A DNA stretch of 64,000 nucleotides from DYQY01 sp964643725 (lineage in GTDB: Bacteria > Margulisbacteria > Riflemargulisbacteria > GWF2-35-9 > DYQY01): positions 30,918-94,917 of the forward strand of contig CAZXTL010000005.1 in the NCBI GenBank assembly GCA_964643725.1, read 5' to 3'. Shown piece by piece: positions 34,450-43,066 of this stretch. Made by a program: the position numbers and the translations under genes. The stretch's first letter is position 1. Each line of letters opens with the position of its first letter. The notes beneath the pieces were generated by a model, which did no database searches, had not been told where the DNA came from, and was given only the letters and a program-made list of their open reading frames with translations.

Positions 34450-35586
34450 ATGAAATATTTAGCAAAAAGGTACTTATTAGGATTATTTTGTTTGTTTTTA
34501 GTGTCATTTTTGGCTAACTTTTATATTCTTCAAAAGAGTATAACTATCTATAAAGAGAATATAGTTTCTGTTATTTCTCTAAATGCACAGAACGTAGATG
34601 AGCATCAGGCATTGCAGGATGTTTTGATTTCTGCAAATATTGGAATTACTGAATATATTTTAATAGCGTTAGTTTTGTTACATGTTTTCTTGTTTTTCTG
34701 TTTGGTAATCGTTTGGTATAAAGCCATAAAAAGGAATGTGATTCCAATTGAGGAATTGTCTGTTGCGATGGATAATTTTTCTTTTGTTTACAGCGAGGAT
34801 TTTCCGCGGTTTGAGTTTGAAGGAAGAGAAGAGGTAGCCAATTTAGCCAGGTCATTTAATCAAATGAGACATAAAGTACTTGAGACAGTATCAGATATCA
34901 AATCTATGTCAAAGTATAAACAAGAGTTTATGACAAATGTAACACATGAACTTAAAACACCTCTTACTAGTATTTTAGGCTATATTGAGACCTTAGAATC
35001 AGGGGCAATTGATGATCCTGAACATAATAAGAATTTCTTAGATGCTATAAAGAGAAATGTACAAAGGTTATCAGATTTGGTAGGGGATATTCTTAATTTA
35101 TCAAAGATTGAGAGTAGACAGTCAGTCAAAAAGAAGATAAATCTTTTGGATGTTTTTCAGTTGGTAGCCAAGGACTATGATCTTTATAACAAAAAAAATG
35201 TGGTTATTGTAGTAAGTTATAAAAAAATACGTATGTATGCAGATTCCGATGAGATGTATTCTGCTTTTTCTAATTATATAGCAAACGCATTGAAATTTTC
35301 TCCAGAAGGAGACATACGGATAACTTTTTCTAAAAAAGATAATCAAATATATTTTTCAGTAAGGGATACCGGTCCAGGCATTGACGAAGAACATATTCCA
35401 AGAATATTTGAGCGCTTTTATCGAATAGATAGAGGGCGCTCAAGAAAAGATGGAGGGACAGGCCTTGGCTTGGCAATTGTTAAGAACGTTGTAGAAAAAT
35501 ATGGTGGTAAGGTTGGTGTTACTAGTTTTGTAGGCAAAGGTTCAGATTTTTATTTTTATCTTCCGATTGAAGACGTTGAGGCGTAA
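34450..35586 (+). CDS. Membrane sensor histidine kinase, PhoR-like
   Basis: 378 residues. Two membrane helices (about 8-28 and 68-90) enclose a short 40-residue extracytoplasmic loop; a HAMP-like linker follows (about 90-145), then the H box MTNVTHELKTPLTS with His166 and an HATPase domain with NYIANALKFSP, DTGPGI and GGTGLGLAIV. The loop is too small for a ligand-binding domain, as in PhoR. The response regulator gene follows by 85 bp. The start codon has a TATAAT 9 nt upstream and no Shine-Dalgarno. Phosphate as stimulus is an inference from architecture only. Confidence 0.88.
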   Translation: MKYLAKRYLLGLFCLFLVSFLANFYILQKSITIYKENIVSVISLNAQNVDEHQALQDVLISANIGITEYILIALVLLHVFLFFCLVIVWYKAIKRNVIPIEELSVAMDNFSFVYSEDFPRFEFEGREEVANLARSFNQMRHKVLETVSDIKSMSKYKQEFMTNVTHELKTPLTSILGYIETLESGAIDDPEHNKNFLDAIKRNVQRLSDLVGDILNLSKIESRQSVKKKINLLDVFQLVAKDYDLYNKKNVVIVVSYKKIRMYADSDEMYSAFSNYIANALKFSPEGDIRITFSKKDNQIYFSVRDTGPGIDEEHIPRIFERFYRIDRGRSRKDGGTGLGLAIVKNVVEKYGGKVGVTSFVGKGSDFYFYLPIEDVEA

Positions 35587-35588
35587 TA

Positions 35589-35605
35589 TTACGATTATGT
35601 TACGA
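35589..35605 (+). promoter_or_regulatory. TTACGA direct repeats, possible OmpR-family operator
   Basis: TTACGA at 35589-35594 and again at 35600-35605, an 11-bp period that fits tandem binding of an OmpR/PhoB-type regulator on one DNA face. It lies just after the kinase stop and 67 bp before the regulator start. No further copy was seen before the porin gene. Confidence 0.3.
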
Positions 35606-35671
35606 AAATTATTTTTTGGTAAAGAATGGCCTTCCTGGCTTTTAAACCTCATGGTTATTTGAGATAATTAA

Positions 35672-36370
35672 ATGGAAATGACAAATATTTTAATTGTAGA
35701 TGACGAGCAAGACATTGTTGACCTTATAAAATTTAACTTAAAAAAAACAGGCTATAATGTTTTGGAGGCCTATGATGGCGAAGAGGCAATATTAGCAGTT
35801 AAAAACAATCAAATTGATTTAATACTTCTAGACTGGATGTTGCCCAAGAAAGACGGCATAGATGTATGCAAAGAGCTTAAGAGTGAAAGTTCTACAAAGC
35901 ATATTCCTATTATTATGGTGTCTGCAAAGAATGAAGAGTTTGATATTGTTCTTGCTTTAGAGCTAGGAGCTGATGATTATATTTCTAAGCCATTTAGCGT
36001 AAGAGAGCTACTTGCGAGAGTTAAGGTTGTTCTTAAAAGATATAAAGATATACCATTGTTATCAAAAAGTGAAATAATTTCTATTAATGGATTAGCAATA
36101 GACGAGAACAGACATTCTGCATTATTTGAGGGGCATGATTTAGGGCTGACTAAAACAGAGTTTGATCTTCTTATTACCTTGGCTAAAAACAAGTCAAAAG
36201 TATATACAAGAGAACAACTTCTTTATAATGTCTGGGGCGATGATTTTTATGGAGATAACCGCGTTGTGGATGTTCACATAAGAAGGCTCAGAGCAAAAAT
36301 AGAAGAAGTTACTACCCTAGAATTCGTAAGAACCATCCGTGGCGTTGGTTATAAATTCTTAGAAATTTAG
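35672..36370 (+). CDS. OmpR/PhoB-family response regulator
   Basis: 232 residues. Receiver domain with acidic pocket VDDEQD (9-14), phosphoacceptor Asp54 in LLDWMLP, Thr/Ser switch VSAK and Lys in SKPFSVRELLARV. The C-terminal winged helix carries LTKTEFDLL, TREQLLYNVWG and VDVHIRRLRAKIE ending RTIRGVGYKF, the standard PhoB-type DNA-binding domain. It pairs with the histidine kinase upstream, and a porin gene follows 125 bp downstream, a plausible target. No Shine-Dalgarno is clear; GAGATAAT is the nearest purine-rich sequence. Confidence 0.9.
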   Translation: MEMTNILIVDDEQDIVDLIKFNLKKTGYNVLEAYDGEEAILAVKNNQIDLILLDWMLPKKDGIDVCKELKSESSTKHIPIIMVSAKNEEFDIVLALELGADDYISKPFSVRELLARVKVVLKRYKDIPLLSKSEIISINGLAIDENRHSALFEGHDLGLTKTEFDLLITLAKNKSKVYTREQLLYNVWGDDFYGDNRVVDVHIRRLRAKIEEVTTLEFVRTIRGVGYKFLEI

Positions 36371-36395
36371 TTTTACAAAAAAGATAGTGTATAAT
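36367..36395 (+). promoter_or_regulatory. Probable porin promoter
   Basis: TTAGTT (36367-36372, overlapping the regulator stop), 17-bp spacer, TATAAT (36390-36395). It would give a leader of about 95 nt before the porin ATG, which has a strong GAGGAG. Confidence 0.4.
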
Positions 36396-36495
36396 AAGTG
36401 TAAGAGTCTTTTAAAAACTAATTAATTAGGGGGTGGTTTTTTATAGAACAAGACTAATCTAAACAGACGTTTCAAATTATGAGAGGAGAAATATA

Positions 36496-37410
36496 ATGAA
36501 AAAATTAGTATTTTTAAGTTTAGTAGTGTTTACTTTAGGAGTATTCGCTACTGAAATAAACGCAAAGACATATGGATCATGGGGTATTAATTTAAGACAG
36601 GCAGGAAGCCAGCTATTTGCTATGGATAAGACCTACACAGATGCTTCCTATAAAGTAGGGGACTCTACAGTTTATGGAACGGTAAGATGGGATAAAATAG
36701 CTAGTAATGCAGGTGGTGCAGTCGCGTTAGATTATCTTTGGGTAGAAACAATGATAGGTAGCGATACTTTGAGATTTGGGATCCAAAGATTAGGTCTTGG
36801 AAATTACGGAAAAGGGATTCCACAAACAACGCCGTTTTTAACAGCAACATGTTTAAAAGCAGCAGGTGCCTCTTATGCTACAAAGATTGTTGGTTTACCA
36901 ACTAAGATTTTCTTAGCACAAAGCGCTTTCGTGTTAGATGACGTAAGTGGAGGAGACGGCAAAGGAGCTTTAGGTGTTTTGGTAGACACAAAGATGGGTT
37001 CTAAAGTAGGTTATATTTACCAGAACGATAGAGCAACAGATAAATCAGGTTCTTCTGTATATGCTGATTATGTTACATCAATATTAGGAACAAATCTTCA
37101 GTTCCAAGTATTTTATGATTTAAGTGATGATGCGCTTAGCTCAGCAGTTAATAATGTTTCTGCTTATACCAAGGCAAGAAGACTTCTTAATGTTGCGGCT
37201 GACATGCCAATACAAGGAATAGGAACAGTATATGGTTACTTCTTTAAGAATTTAAATGAAGACAATGATGCAGTTTTAAAGGCACAATACGCAATAGGTT
37301 TAGAGTATACACTTAGTAAGACTGTAAACTTTGTTATTGAAGCAAGTGAAACAGAAAAGGGAACATCAAAAACTCAAAGCGCTAAAGCAGCATTAGAGTT
37401 CGAGATCTAG
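36496..37410 (+). CDS. Outer-membrane porin
   Basis: 304 residues with a clear Sec signal peptide (MKKLVFLSLVVFTLGVF, cleavage after NA near 24). The mature chain is a succession of amphipathic beta strands rich in Gly, Tyr and Asn (YGSWGINLRQAG, GYIYQNDRATD, FQVFYDLSDD) and ends in AALEFEI, a hydrophobic C-terminal strand suited to barrel insertion. GAGAGGAG sets the start. It follows a PhoR/PhoB-like pair and ends at a strong terminator, so it is a separate unit that is likely well expressed. Solute specificity is unknown. Confidence 0.75.
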   Translation: MKKLVFLSLVVFTLGVFATEINAKTYGSWGINLRQAGSQLFAMDKTYTDASYKVGDSTVYGTVRWDKIASNAGGAVALDYLWVETMIGSDTLRFGIQRLGLGNYGKGIPQTTPFLTATCLKAAGASYATKIVGLPTKIFLAQSAFVLDDVSGGDGKGALGVLVDTKMGSKVGYIYQNDRATDKSGSSVYADYVTSILGTNLQFQVFYDLSDDALSSAVNNVSAYTKARRLLNVAADMPIQGIGTVYGYFFKNLNEDNDAVLKAQYAIGLEYTLSKTVNFVIEASETEKGTSKTQSAKAALEFEI

Positions 37411-37432
37411 TTTTAGCTTTACATTGTTAAAT

Positions 37433-37465
37433 AAAAAAGGTCAGACAGTTTGTCTGGCCTTTTTT
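37433..37465 (+). terminator. Rho-independent terminator of the porin gene
   Basis: A 15-bp stem, AAAAAAGGTCAGACA against TGTCTGGCCTTTTTT with one G-U pair and a 3-nt loop, ending in a T6 run. A textbook intrinsic terminator 22 bp after the porin stop. Confidence 0.9.
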
Positions 37466-37885
37466 GTTTAATCCCCCTGATACTATGTATCTTTCACAAG
37501 GTGTCCGAAAACTATTGAAAGGTCACTGAGGTTCTCGAAGTGACCGAATAGGAGAATCTCAGGATTTTTTATGGTTCTTTCGTAAATAAGTTGGAAAATT
37601 CGCATTTGTCATCCCAAACTTGATTTGGGATCCAGTCTGATAGCATTAAAGAAAATGATAGTTGCTTGTTTACAATATTTGTTTTTATAGGTAAGAATAA
37701 ATCTCAGTGGCCTGATTCCTTGATAAATGTTGGGTCCTGGATCCTGAATCAAGTTCAGGATGACAGGACAATTGAAAAAACGCTATATCTCCAGTGTTAT
37801 CTATACAAACTCCCATTTCTTTCAACTTATTTACGAAAGAACCTTTTTTATTATATAAAACTCATTTCTTCCCCTTGAGGGGAAG
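37466..37885. repeat. Intergenic repeat cluster between porin and folC
   Basis: 420 bp without a credible gene. It holds a hairpin GGTCACT...AGTGACC (37521-37545), then a nested inverted-repeat element (37573-37843) and a C/G-block hairpin CTTCCCC-TTGA-GGGGAAG (37868-37885), followed by AGGGG that runs into the last codons of folC. An open frame of 70 codons at 37666 crosses the repeats and has no ribosome site, so I do not count it. Confidence 0.75.
37573..37843. mobile_element. MITE-like nested inverted-repeat element, 271 bp
   Basis: Outer perfect 21-bp inverted repeats (37573-37593, beginning GGTTCTTTCG, and 37823-37843, ending CGAAAGAACC) enclose a second pair of 29-bp inverted repeats (37607-37635, TGTCATCC...GGATCCAG, and 37737-37765). 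Each inner copy is itself a hairpin, one with CCCAAA/TTTGGG and the other with CCTGAA/TTCAGG stems, so differences between the copies preserve pairing. There is no transposase and no certain target duplication. A truncated TGTCATCCCG copy occurs at 43025. Confidence 0.55.
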
Positions 37886-39010
37886 TTAGAAGGGGTGTAG
37901 CACGCTCCCTAGGAAATAAATTGAGCCAGTTATAATTAGATTATTTTTAGTGGTTCGGATAAATTCATCTGTTTGATTTTTAGGTAGAACTTTCAAATTC
38001 TTAATGTCTTTGGTTATTTCTATAATCTCAGATAATGGCATTGCTTTGTAAAAATCAAATTCAGTAACATATAGGGTTAGAGCGACAGAGCTAAGCATTT
38101 GAGCCATTTCAAGAATATCTTCTTTGGGTTTTTGTGAAACAGAAAAAAGAATATCTGTCTCTAACAGATGTGTTTTTATATAAGCAACTAATTGTTCTAT
38201 TCCCTCTATATTATGTGCTGAATCGGCAAGCTTTAAGGGTGACCTGGATAGAAGTTGCATTCTTCCGAATAGGCGTGTTTTCTCTATTGGTTGAGGAGAA
38301 TATCCAAGGAGAGAAAGAGCTTTATCTGCAAGAAGCTTATTGTTTAACAGATAATTTTCATTTGTTGCTTTGATAAAGAAAAGTGGGCATTTAAGTAGCT
38401 CTGCTTTTTCTTGGAATAGCTTACTTATTTTAGGTTCATGCTCAAACGTAACCATTGGAACTGTTGGTTTCATAATTCCCAATTTTTCAGTAGCTATTTG
38501 CTCTAAGGTATTTCCAAGAATGGCTTGGTGATCAAAAGCAATAGTAGTAATTACTGTCAGGATAGGGTCTACGACATTTGTTGCGTCTAGTCTTCCGCCG
38601 AGCCCAGTTTCCATCACGACAAAATCAAGATTAGCATCTTTAAAGAACAGAAAGGCAATCAATGTGAGTATTTCAAACTCGGTTAAAGGTATTTGTTTTA
38701 TTTTGGCTTGTATTATTTTCAAGTAGCTATTTATTTGCTTCAAAGTAATCTGGTTGCCGTTTACTTGGAACCGCTCAGTGTAGGAAAACAGGTGAGGGGA
38801 AGAGTATAATCCAACGTTTTTCCCTGACGCTTCGAGCGATTGGGCTATGAAGTCAGCAGTTGTACCTTTTCCGTTAGTTCCTGCGATATGAATATATCTT
38901 AGTCCTCGGTGAGGGTTTTCAAGTAGAGAGAGTGCTTCAACAATGTGACCAAGGTCATAGTTTATCCCGGAGTTCTTTGCAAGCGCATAGAGCTGTTTTT
39001 CGATGTTCAC
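37886..39010 (-). CDS. folC: Bifunctional folylpolyglutamate/dihydrofolate synthase
   Basis: 374 residues, somewhat short for FolC (about 420). ATP-binding P-loop GTNGKGTT (44-51), the SSPHL folate-loop segment, METGLGGRLDATNV with the metal-binding Glu, FDHQ (usually FDH) and the LADSAHN motif of the C-terminal Rossmann-like domain are present. It adds glutamates to folates. It starts one base from the valS stop and is certainly cotranscribed. The final codons, encoding LHPF, are made of repeat sequence, so the C-terminus may have been altered by repeat insertion. Confidence 0.92.
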   Translation of the reverse strand: MNIEKQLYALAKNSGINYDLGHIVEALSLLENPHRGLRYIHIAGTNGKGTTADFIAQSLEASGKNVGLYSSPHLFSYTERFQVNGNQITLKQINSYLKIIQAKIKQIPLTEFEILTLIAFLFFKDANLDFVVMETGLGGRLDATNVVDPILTVITTIAFDHQAILGNTLEQIATEKLGIMKPTVPMVTFEHEPKISKLFQEKAELLKCPLFFIKATNENYLLNNKLLADKALSLLGYSPQPIEKTRLFGRMQLLSRSPLKLADSAHNIEGIEQLVAYIKTHLLETDILFSVSQKPKEDILEMAQMLSSVALTLYVTEFDFYKAMPLSEIIEITKDIKNLKVLPKNQTDEFIRTTKNNLIITGSIYFLGSVLHPF

Positions 39011-41602
39011 TTAAGCCTCAGTTAGTTTGTTTTCAAGAAGCTTTAATTTCGAGATGTTTTCCTCTAGGGTTATTTTTTGTTTTTCAACAACATCGGCAGG
39101 CGCATTTTCTGTAAACCCTTTGTTGTTAAGTTTGCTTTCTAGTCCTTTGATAATTCCTAGAAGCTTGTCAGCTTCTTTTTGTAGTTTTTCTTTTTCTTTT
39201 GCTGTATCTATAAGACCAGCTAGTGGCAAGTAGATGGCAGTTGTTTCTGAAATAACGCAGTAGGCATGTTGTTCAGCGGGAGCTGTTTGCTCTGAAGAAA
39301 AAGTAGTTGATTCAAGGCCGGATAAATAGGTAATATATTTTTCATATGAAGCTATGGAAGTAGTCGCAGAGCTAACTAGCAGTTTCCCTTTTTTTGTCCC
39401 AGCAATATTTTTCTCGGCTTTTATGTTTCTGGTATTTTTAATAATTGCTTTTGCTTCTTCAAATGCAGAAACATCAAAGGTAGATGGTTCTGGTTCTGGC
39501 CAGGCGGAGAGCATAATGGAGTTCTTTTCTTCATCTGAGAAAAGAGGGTGTGTCTTAAGTTGTTGCCAGATTTCCTCACTAATAAAAGGGATGATGGGAT
39601 GAAGAAGTTTTAATACGCCATTTAGAATGTAGATTAGCGTTGGCTGTGATTCTTGTTTATGTAGCTTTGTCATTTCAATATACCAGTCACAAAATTCATT
39701 CCAGACGAATTCATAAAGCGTCTCTATTACAAAGTTAAATTCAAATTCATTGTAGTATTTGTCAGTTTCATCAGTTACTTTTTTAAAGACAGAAAGTATC
39801 CATTTATCAGCTAGTGTAGCTCCTATTTCTCCTGTTGTTTCTGGTTCTTGCATAAGAATATAGCGAGATACATTCCAAAGTTTGTTGATAAAGTTTCTTC
39901 CTGCGACCAACTTGTCATCCATAAGCCGAATATCCTGTCCCCCAGAAGTTACTAGAGAGGCAAGTGTGTATCTAAGAACATCAGCGCCTTTTTCTTTGAT
40001 GATAATAAGTGGGTCAATAACATTGCCTAAAGATTTACTCATTTTTCTGCCTTCAGCATCTCTTACTAGTCCATGGATATAGACTTTTCTGAAAGGAACT
40101 TCATTCATGTTGAAAAGTCCCATAGTTATCATTCTTGACACCCAAAAGGTGAGAATGTCATAACCGGTTACAAGTACGCTAGTTGGATAAAAGTCTTTTA
40201 AATCATTAGTTTTTTCAGGCCATCCAAGCGTGGAAAAAGGCCAGAGTGCGGAAGAAAACCAAGTGTCTAAGACGTCTTCATCTTGTTTAATGTTTTTGCT
40301 GCCACAGGTACAGGCTATAACTTCTGTTTTGGAGACTATCTCTTGGTTGCAATCTTCACAGTACCAAACAGGTATTCTGTGTCCCCACCAGATCTGTCTT
40401 GAGATGCACCACGGTCTAATGTTTTCCATCCAATCGAAATAAAGCTTTTCCCATCTTTCAGGAATGAATTGGATATCTTTATTCTTAACAGCAGCAATCG
40501 GTTTGCCAGCAAGTTGTTTCATGTCTATAAACCATTGCTTTGAAAGGTAGGGCTCTATAGTTGTGTCACATCTATAACAGTGTCCTACCGCATGAGCATG
40601 TTCCTGTGTTTTCTCTAGTAGCCCAAGAGATGTTAAATCTTTTATGATTTGTTTTCTGGCAGAATATCTATCCATTTTTTGATATTGTTCTGGTGCATTT
40701 TCGTTCATTATTGCGCTTGTATCCATTACTATAACTTTTTCTAGGTTGTGTCTAAGTCCTATCTGGAAGTCGTTTGGGTCATGCGCTGGAGTAACTTTAA
40801 CGGCACCCGTTCCAAAGTCTTTATCTACATGGGTATCAGCGATAATAGGAATTTTTTTATTTGTTAAAGGTAGAATTAGTTCCTGTCCAATAAGCTGGCT
40901 ATATCTTTCGTCAGCAGGATTAACAGCAACCGCAGTGTCACCAAACATTGTTTCAGGTCTAGTTGTTGCGACGGTTATAAATTGCTTTGGATTATTAGCA
41001 AGAGGGTATTTGATATGCCACAAGTGACCATTTTCATCCTTATGGTCTACTTCAATATCAGAGATAGCAGTAAGACATCTTGGGCACCAGTTAACAATAT
41101 AGGTGTCTCTATATAAAAGTTTTTTTTCATATAGACGAACAAAGTTTTCTTTAACAGCTTCGCTTAGTCCTTCATCCATAGTGAATCTTTCGTGTTCCCA
41201 GTCTAAAGAAGCTCCTAATTTTCTAAGTTGGCTTGTTATTCTGTTCCCGTACTCTTCTTTCCATTGCCATACACGTTCAACAAACTTTTCTCTACCTAGT
41301 GATTCTCTATGTATTCCTTGTTTTTGAAGTTCTTTTTCAACAACGTTCTGAGTGGCAATGCCAGCATGGTCTGTTCCTGGAACCCATAAGACACGGTCAC
41401 CTTTAAGTCTGTGGTATCTGGCAATAATATCTTGAAGGGTATTGTCTAGCGCATGCCCAAGGTGAAGAGCCCCTGTAACGTTAGGTGGAGGGATAACCAT
41501 GCAAAAAGGTTTTCCGGTTTCTTTTGGAGTAAAATATTTATTTTCTTCCCAAAGCTTATACCATTTATCTTCTACGTTTTCGTGATTATAGTTTTTTTCC
41601 AT
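39011..41602 (-). CDS. valS: Valyl-tRNA synthetase
   Basis: 863 residues of a class Ia synthetase. HIGH motif GALHLGHA (about 44-51), CP1 editing domain with TTRPETMFGDTAVAV, KMSKS motif GRKMSKSLGN (about 523), anticodon-binding helices and the C-terminal coiled coil (about 790-863, KEKEKLQKEADKLLG) typical of ValS are all seen. It charges tRNA-Val. It overlaps the exported-protein gene upstream by 17 bp and is followed by folC, a common valS-folC pair. Confidence 0.97.
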   Translation of the reverse strand: MEKNYNHENVEDKWYKLWEENKYFTPKETGKPFCMVIPPPNVTGALHLGHALDNTLQDIIARYHRLKGDRVLWVPGTDHAGIATQNVVEKELQKQGIHRESLGREKFVERVWQWKEEYGNRITSQLRKLGASLDWEHERFTMDEGLSEAVKENFVRLYEKKLLYRDTYIVNWCPRCLTAISDIEVDHKDENGHLWHIKYPLANNPKQFITVATTRPETMFGDTAVAVNPADERYSQLIGQELILPLTNKKIPIIADTHVDKDFGTGAVKVTPAHDPNDFQIGLRHNLEKVIVMDTSAIMNENAPEQYQKMDRYSARKQIIKDLTSLGLLEKTQEHAHAVGHCYRCDTTIEPYLSKQWFIDMKQLAGKPIAAVKNKDIQFIPERWEKLYFDWMENIRPWCISRQIWWGHRIPVWYCEDCNQEIVSKTEVIACTCGSKNIKQDEDVLDTWFSSALWPFSTLGWPEKTNDLKDFYPTSVLVTGYDILTFWVSRMITMGLFNMNEVPFRKVYIHGLVRDAEGRKMSKSLGNVIDPLIIIKEKGADVLRYTLASLVTSGGQDIRLMDDKLVAGRNFINKLWNVSRYILMQEPETTGEIGATLADKWILSVFKKVTDETDKYYNEFEFNFVIETLYEFVWNEFCDWYIEMTKLHKQESQPTLIYILNGVLKLLHPIIPFISEEIWQQLKTHPLFSDEEKNSIMLSAWPEPEPSTFDVSAFEEAKAIIKNTRNIKAEKNIAGTKKGKLLVSSATTSIASYEKYITYLSGLESTTFSSEQTAPAEQHAYCVISETTAIYLPLAGLIDTAKEKEKLQKEADKLLGIIKGLESKLNNKGFTENAPADVVEKQKITLEENISKLKLLENKLTEA

Positions 41603-42323
41603 TTGTGACCTCAGAAACGTAGAAACTGCTCATAATACCTTTGACAGTTTGGTTATATTTTTTCATAACGTCCTCTGGAGCTTGTGCTGTTACAACATAG
41701 ACAAGGTCAGGGGATTTTATATAAATATCTTCAACAGCAATCGTGTTTATCAAAACATACTCTTCATTTATTAATTGTCTTTTATATACAGCGCTTATTT
41801 TTTCGGTTACTCCTAAAAGTAAGCACTCTTTAGGGGAGAATACTTTTGATCCTAGTAATTGCCATCTTTCCCATAAGGCTCCTGCTCTGTTAAGGTAGAC
41901 AGCATTTGCTGTTATTGGTTCGGTTATTAATATTGTTGCCGTTACTGGTATATTCATAGAGGTTGTTGCTGAAATGGTTGTAACGGTTGTTATTAATGGA
42001 GCAACGTATGCTTTAAGAGTAATAGTAATTTCTTTGTCATTGTGTGGATATGCAATTAACCTACAATTGGTTGAGGATGTATCAAAATTCCAAGAGAAAG
42101 GGAATTCTAGAGTGCAGTTCATGCTTTCAGAATTATATTTCTTTCTTGGATGGGTAGAAAAGGAAAGGTCTACTTCTGGCTGCTTTGGTTGATTGTTAGG
42201 TGCTTCCACTTGTTTCTTTTGTTCTGCAACATGAGTAGGGATAGGATTTATTATTATAATAGGGTTACTTTCAGCGTAAATTAAGCATAAAAAAAGAGAT
42301 AGGAATAATAATAATTTTTTCAT
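41586..42323 (-). CDS. Exported hypothetical protein
   Basis: 245 residues with a Sec signal peptide ([17 protein letters not shown]), a Pro/Gln-rich linker (30-55), and a C-terminal domain whose LEFPFSWNFD start and final helix recall PsbP/Mog1-type folds; this is only suggestive. It precedes valS with a 17-bp overlap. A TAAAAT -10 on this strand (42330-42335) lies 6 nt before the ATG, so the operon is leaderless. It is divergent from another small exported protein at 42408 that may be a distant relative. Confidence 0.5.
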   Translation of the reverse strand: MKKLLLFLSLFLCLIYAESNPIIIINPIPTHVAEQKKQVEAPNNQPKQPEVDLSFSTHPRKKYNSESMNCTLEFPFSWNFDTSSTNCRLIAYPHNDKEITITLKAYVAPLITTVTTISATTSMNIPVTATILITEPITANAVYLNRAGALWERWQLLGSKVFSPKECLLLGVTEKISAVYKRQLINEEYVLINTIAVEDIYIKSPDLVYVVTAQAPEDVMKKYNQTVKGIMSSFYVSEVTNGKKL

Positions 42324-42329
42324 GACAGT

Positions 42330-42335
42330 ATTTTA
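42330..42335 (-). promoter_or_regulatory. -10 element of the 41586-42323 gene and valS, leaderless type
   Basis: Minus-strand TAAAAT, 6 nt before the ATG at 42323, no Shine-Dalgarno. Confidence 0.45.
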
Positions 42336-42371
42336 CCTTACACTAAATATAGAGTAAAGCAGACTATGGTT

Positions 42372-42401
42372 TTGCCTAAGCTACTCTTTGCCTGATATAC
42401 T
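42372..42401 (+). promoter_or_regulatory. Promoter of the 42408 gene, leaderless type
   Basis: TTGCCT (42372-42377), 18-bp spacer containing TG-A, then TATACT (42396-42401), 6 nt before the ATG at 42408. Confidence 0.55.
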
Positions 42402-42407
42402 AGCATT

Positions 42408-42947
42408 ATGTTCAGAAAAAGTATTATCTTTTTGCTTTTATTGGTTGTAGTTGCTTATGGTGATGTTTTCAAAAATAGCTCATCGCTTATATTCACTCTT
42501 CCAGTTAATAAGTGGCAGTTCGAGTTTAATCCTGCAAGATATGGCGTTAGCGCCGCAGGGTTTTTAGCAGGTCAACGCTGGACAAATTCGCCAGTTATAC
42601 TATATTGCGAGATTATTCCCACGAACTATCAATTTGATTTATATACGCAGATTCAAAAATTTCAGAAAACAAGCAAAATTAAAAATGCAACATATCAACC
42701 ATCTCGTATTGCATTAGATTGTCCCGTTCCTTATGAGGTTACCTATTGGGCTGTTAAGGATGTGGTATATGAGTATGTTACGTATTTTTCTCTTAATAAT
42801 GATTTTGTTGCAGCTATTGTGTTGAGCTCAAAGAGGAATGATGTGTTGGTCGCTTATTTAGAGGATTATAAAGTGATTCTAAATAATTTTGCAAAAATAG
42901 CAGGCAGTTTCAAAAAAGAGCCTAGAGGACTTAGGGTCTCACCTTAG
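42408..42947 (+). CDS. Exported hypothetical protein, 179 aa
   Basis: Signal peptide MFRKSIIFLLLLVVVAYG, then a compact mixed alpha/beta domain (SLIFTLPVNKWQFEF opening, FVAAIVLSSKRNDVLVAYL near the end). The opening strand pattern resembles that of the divergent neighbour at 41586, which suggests the same PsbP/Mog1-like fold, without certainty. No lipobox. Leaderless promoter directly upstream. Confidence 0.45.
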   Translation: MFRKSIIFLLLLVVVAYGDVFKNSSSLIFTLPVNKWQFEFNPARYGVSAAGFLAGQRWTNSPVILYCEIIPTNYQFDLYTQIQKFQKTSKIKNATYQPSRIALDCPVPYEVTYWAVKDVVYEYVTYFSLNNDFVAAIVLSSKRNDVLVAYLEDYKVILNNFAKIAGSFKKEPRGLRVSP

Positions 42948-43066
42948 TTTTAAGGGAAATCTTGAAGAACCATTGAAGATAAAAAGACGAGCATTATATA
43001 ATGGGACTGATGCAAAACACAAAATGTCATCCCGACTGTAATTTAAACAAATAAAGGAGTATTAAG

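Noticed and set aside
37666..37878. 70-codon ORF in the porin-folC gap
   Set aside because: It runs through the inverted repeats and has neither a ribosome site nor protein-like composition.
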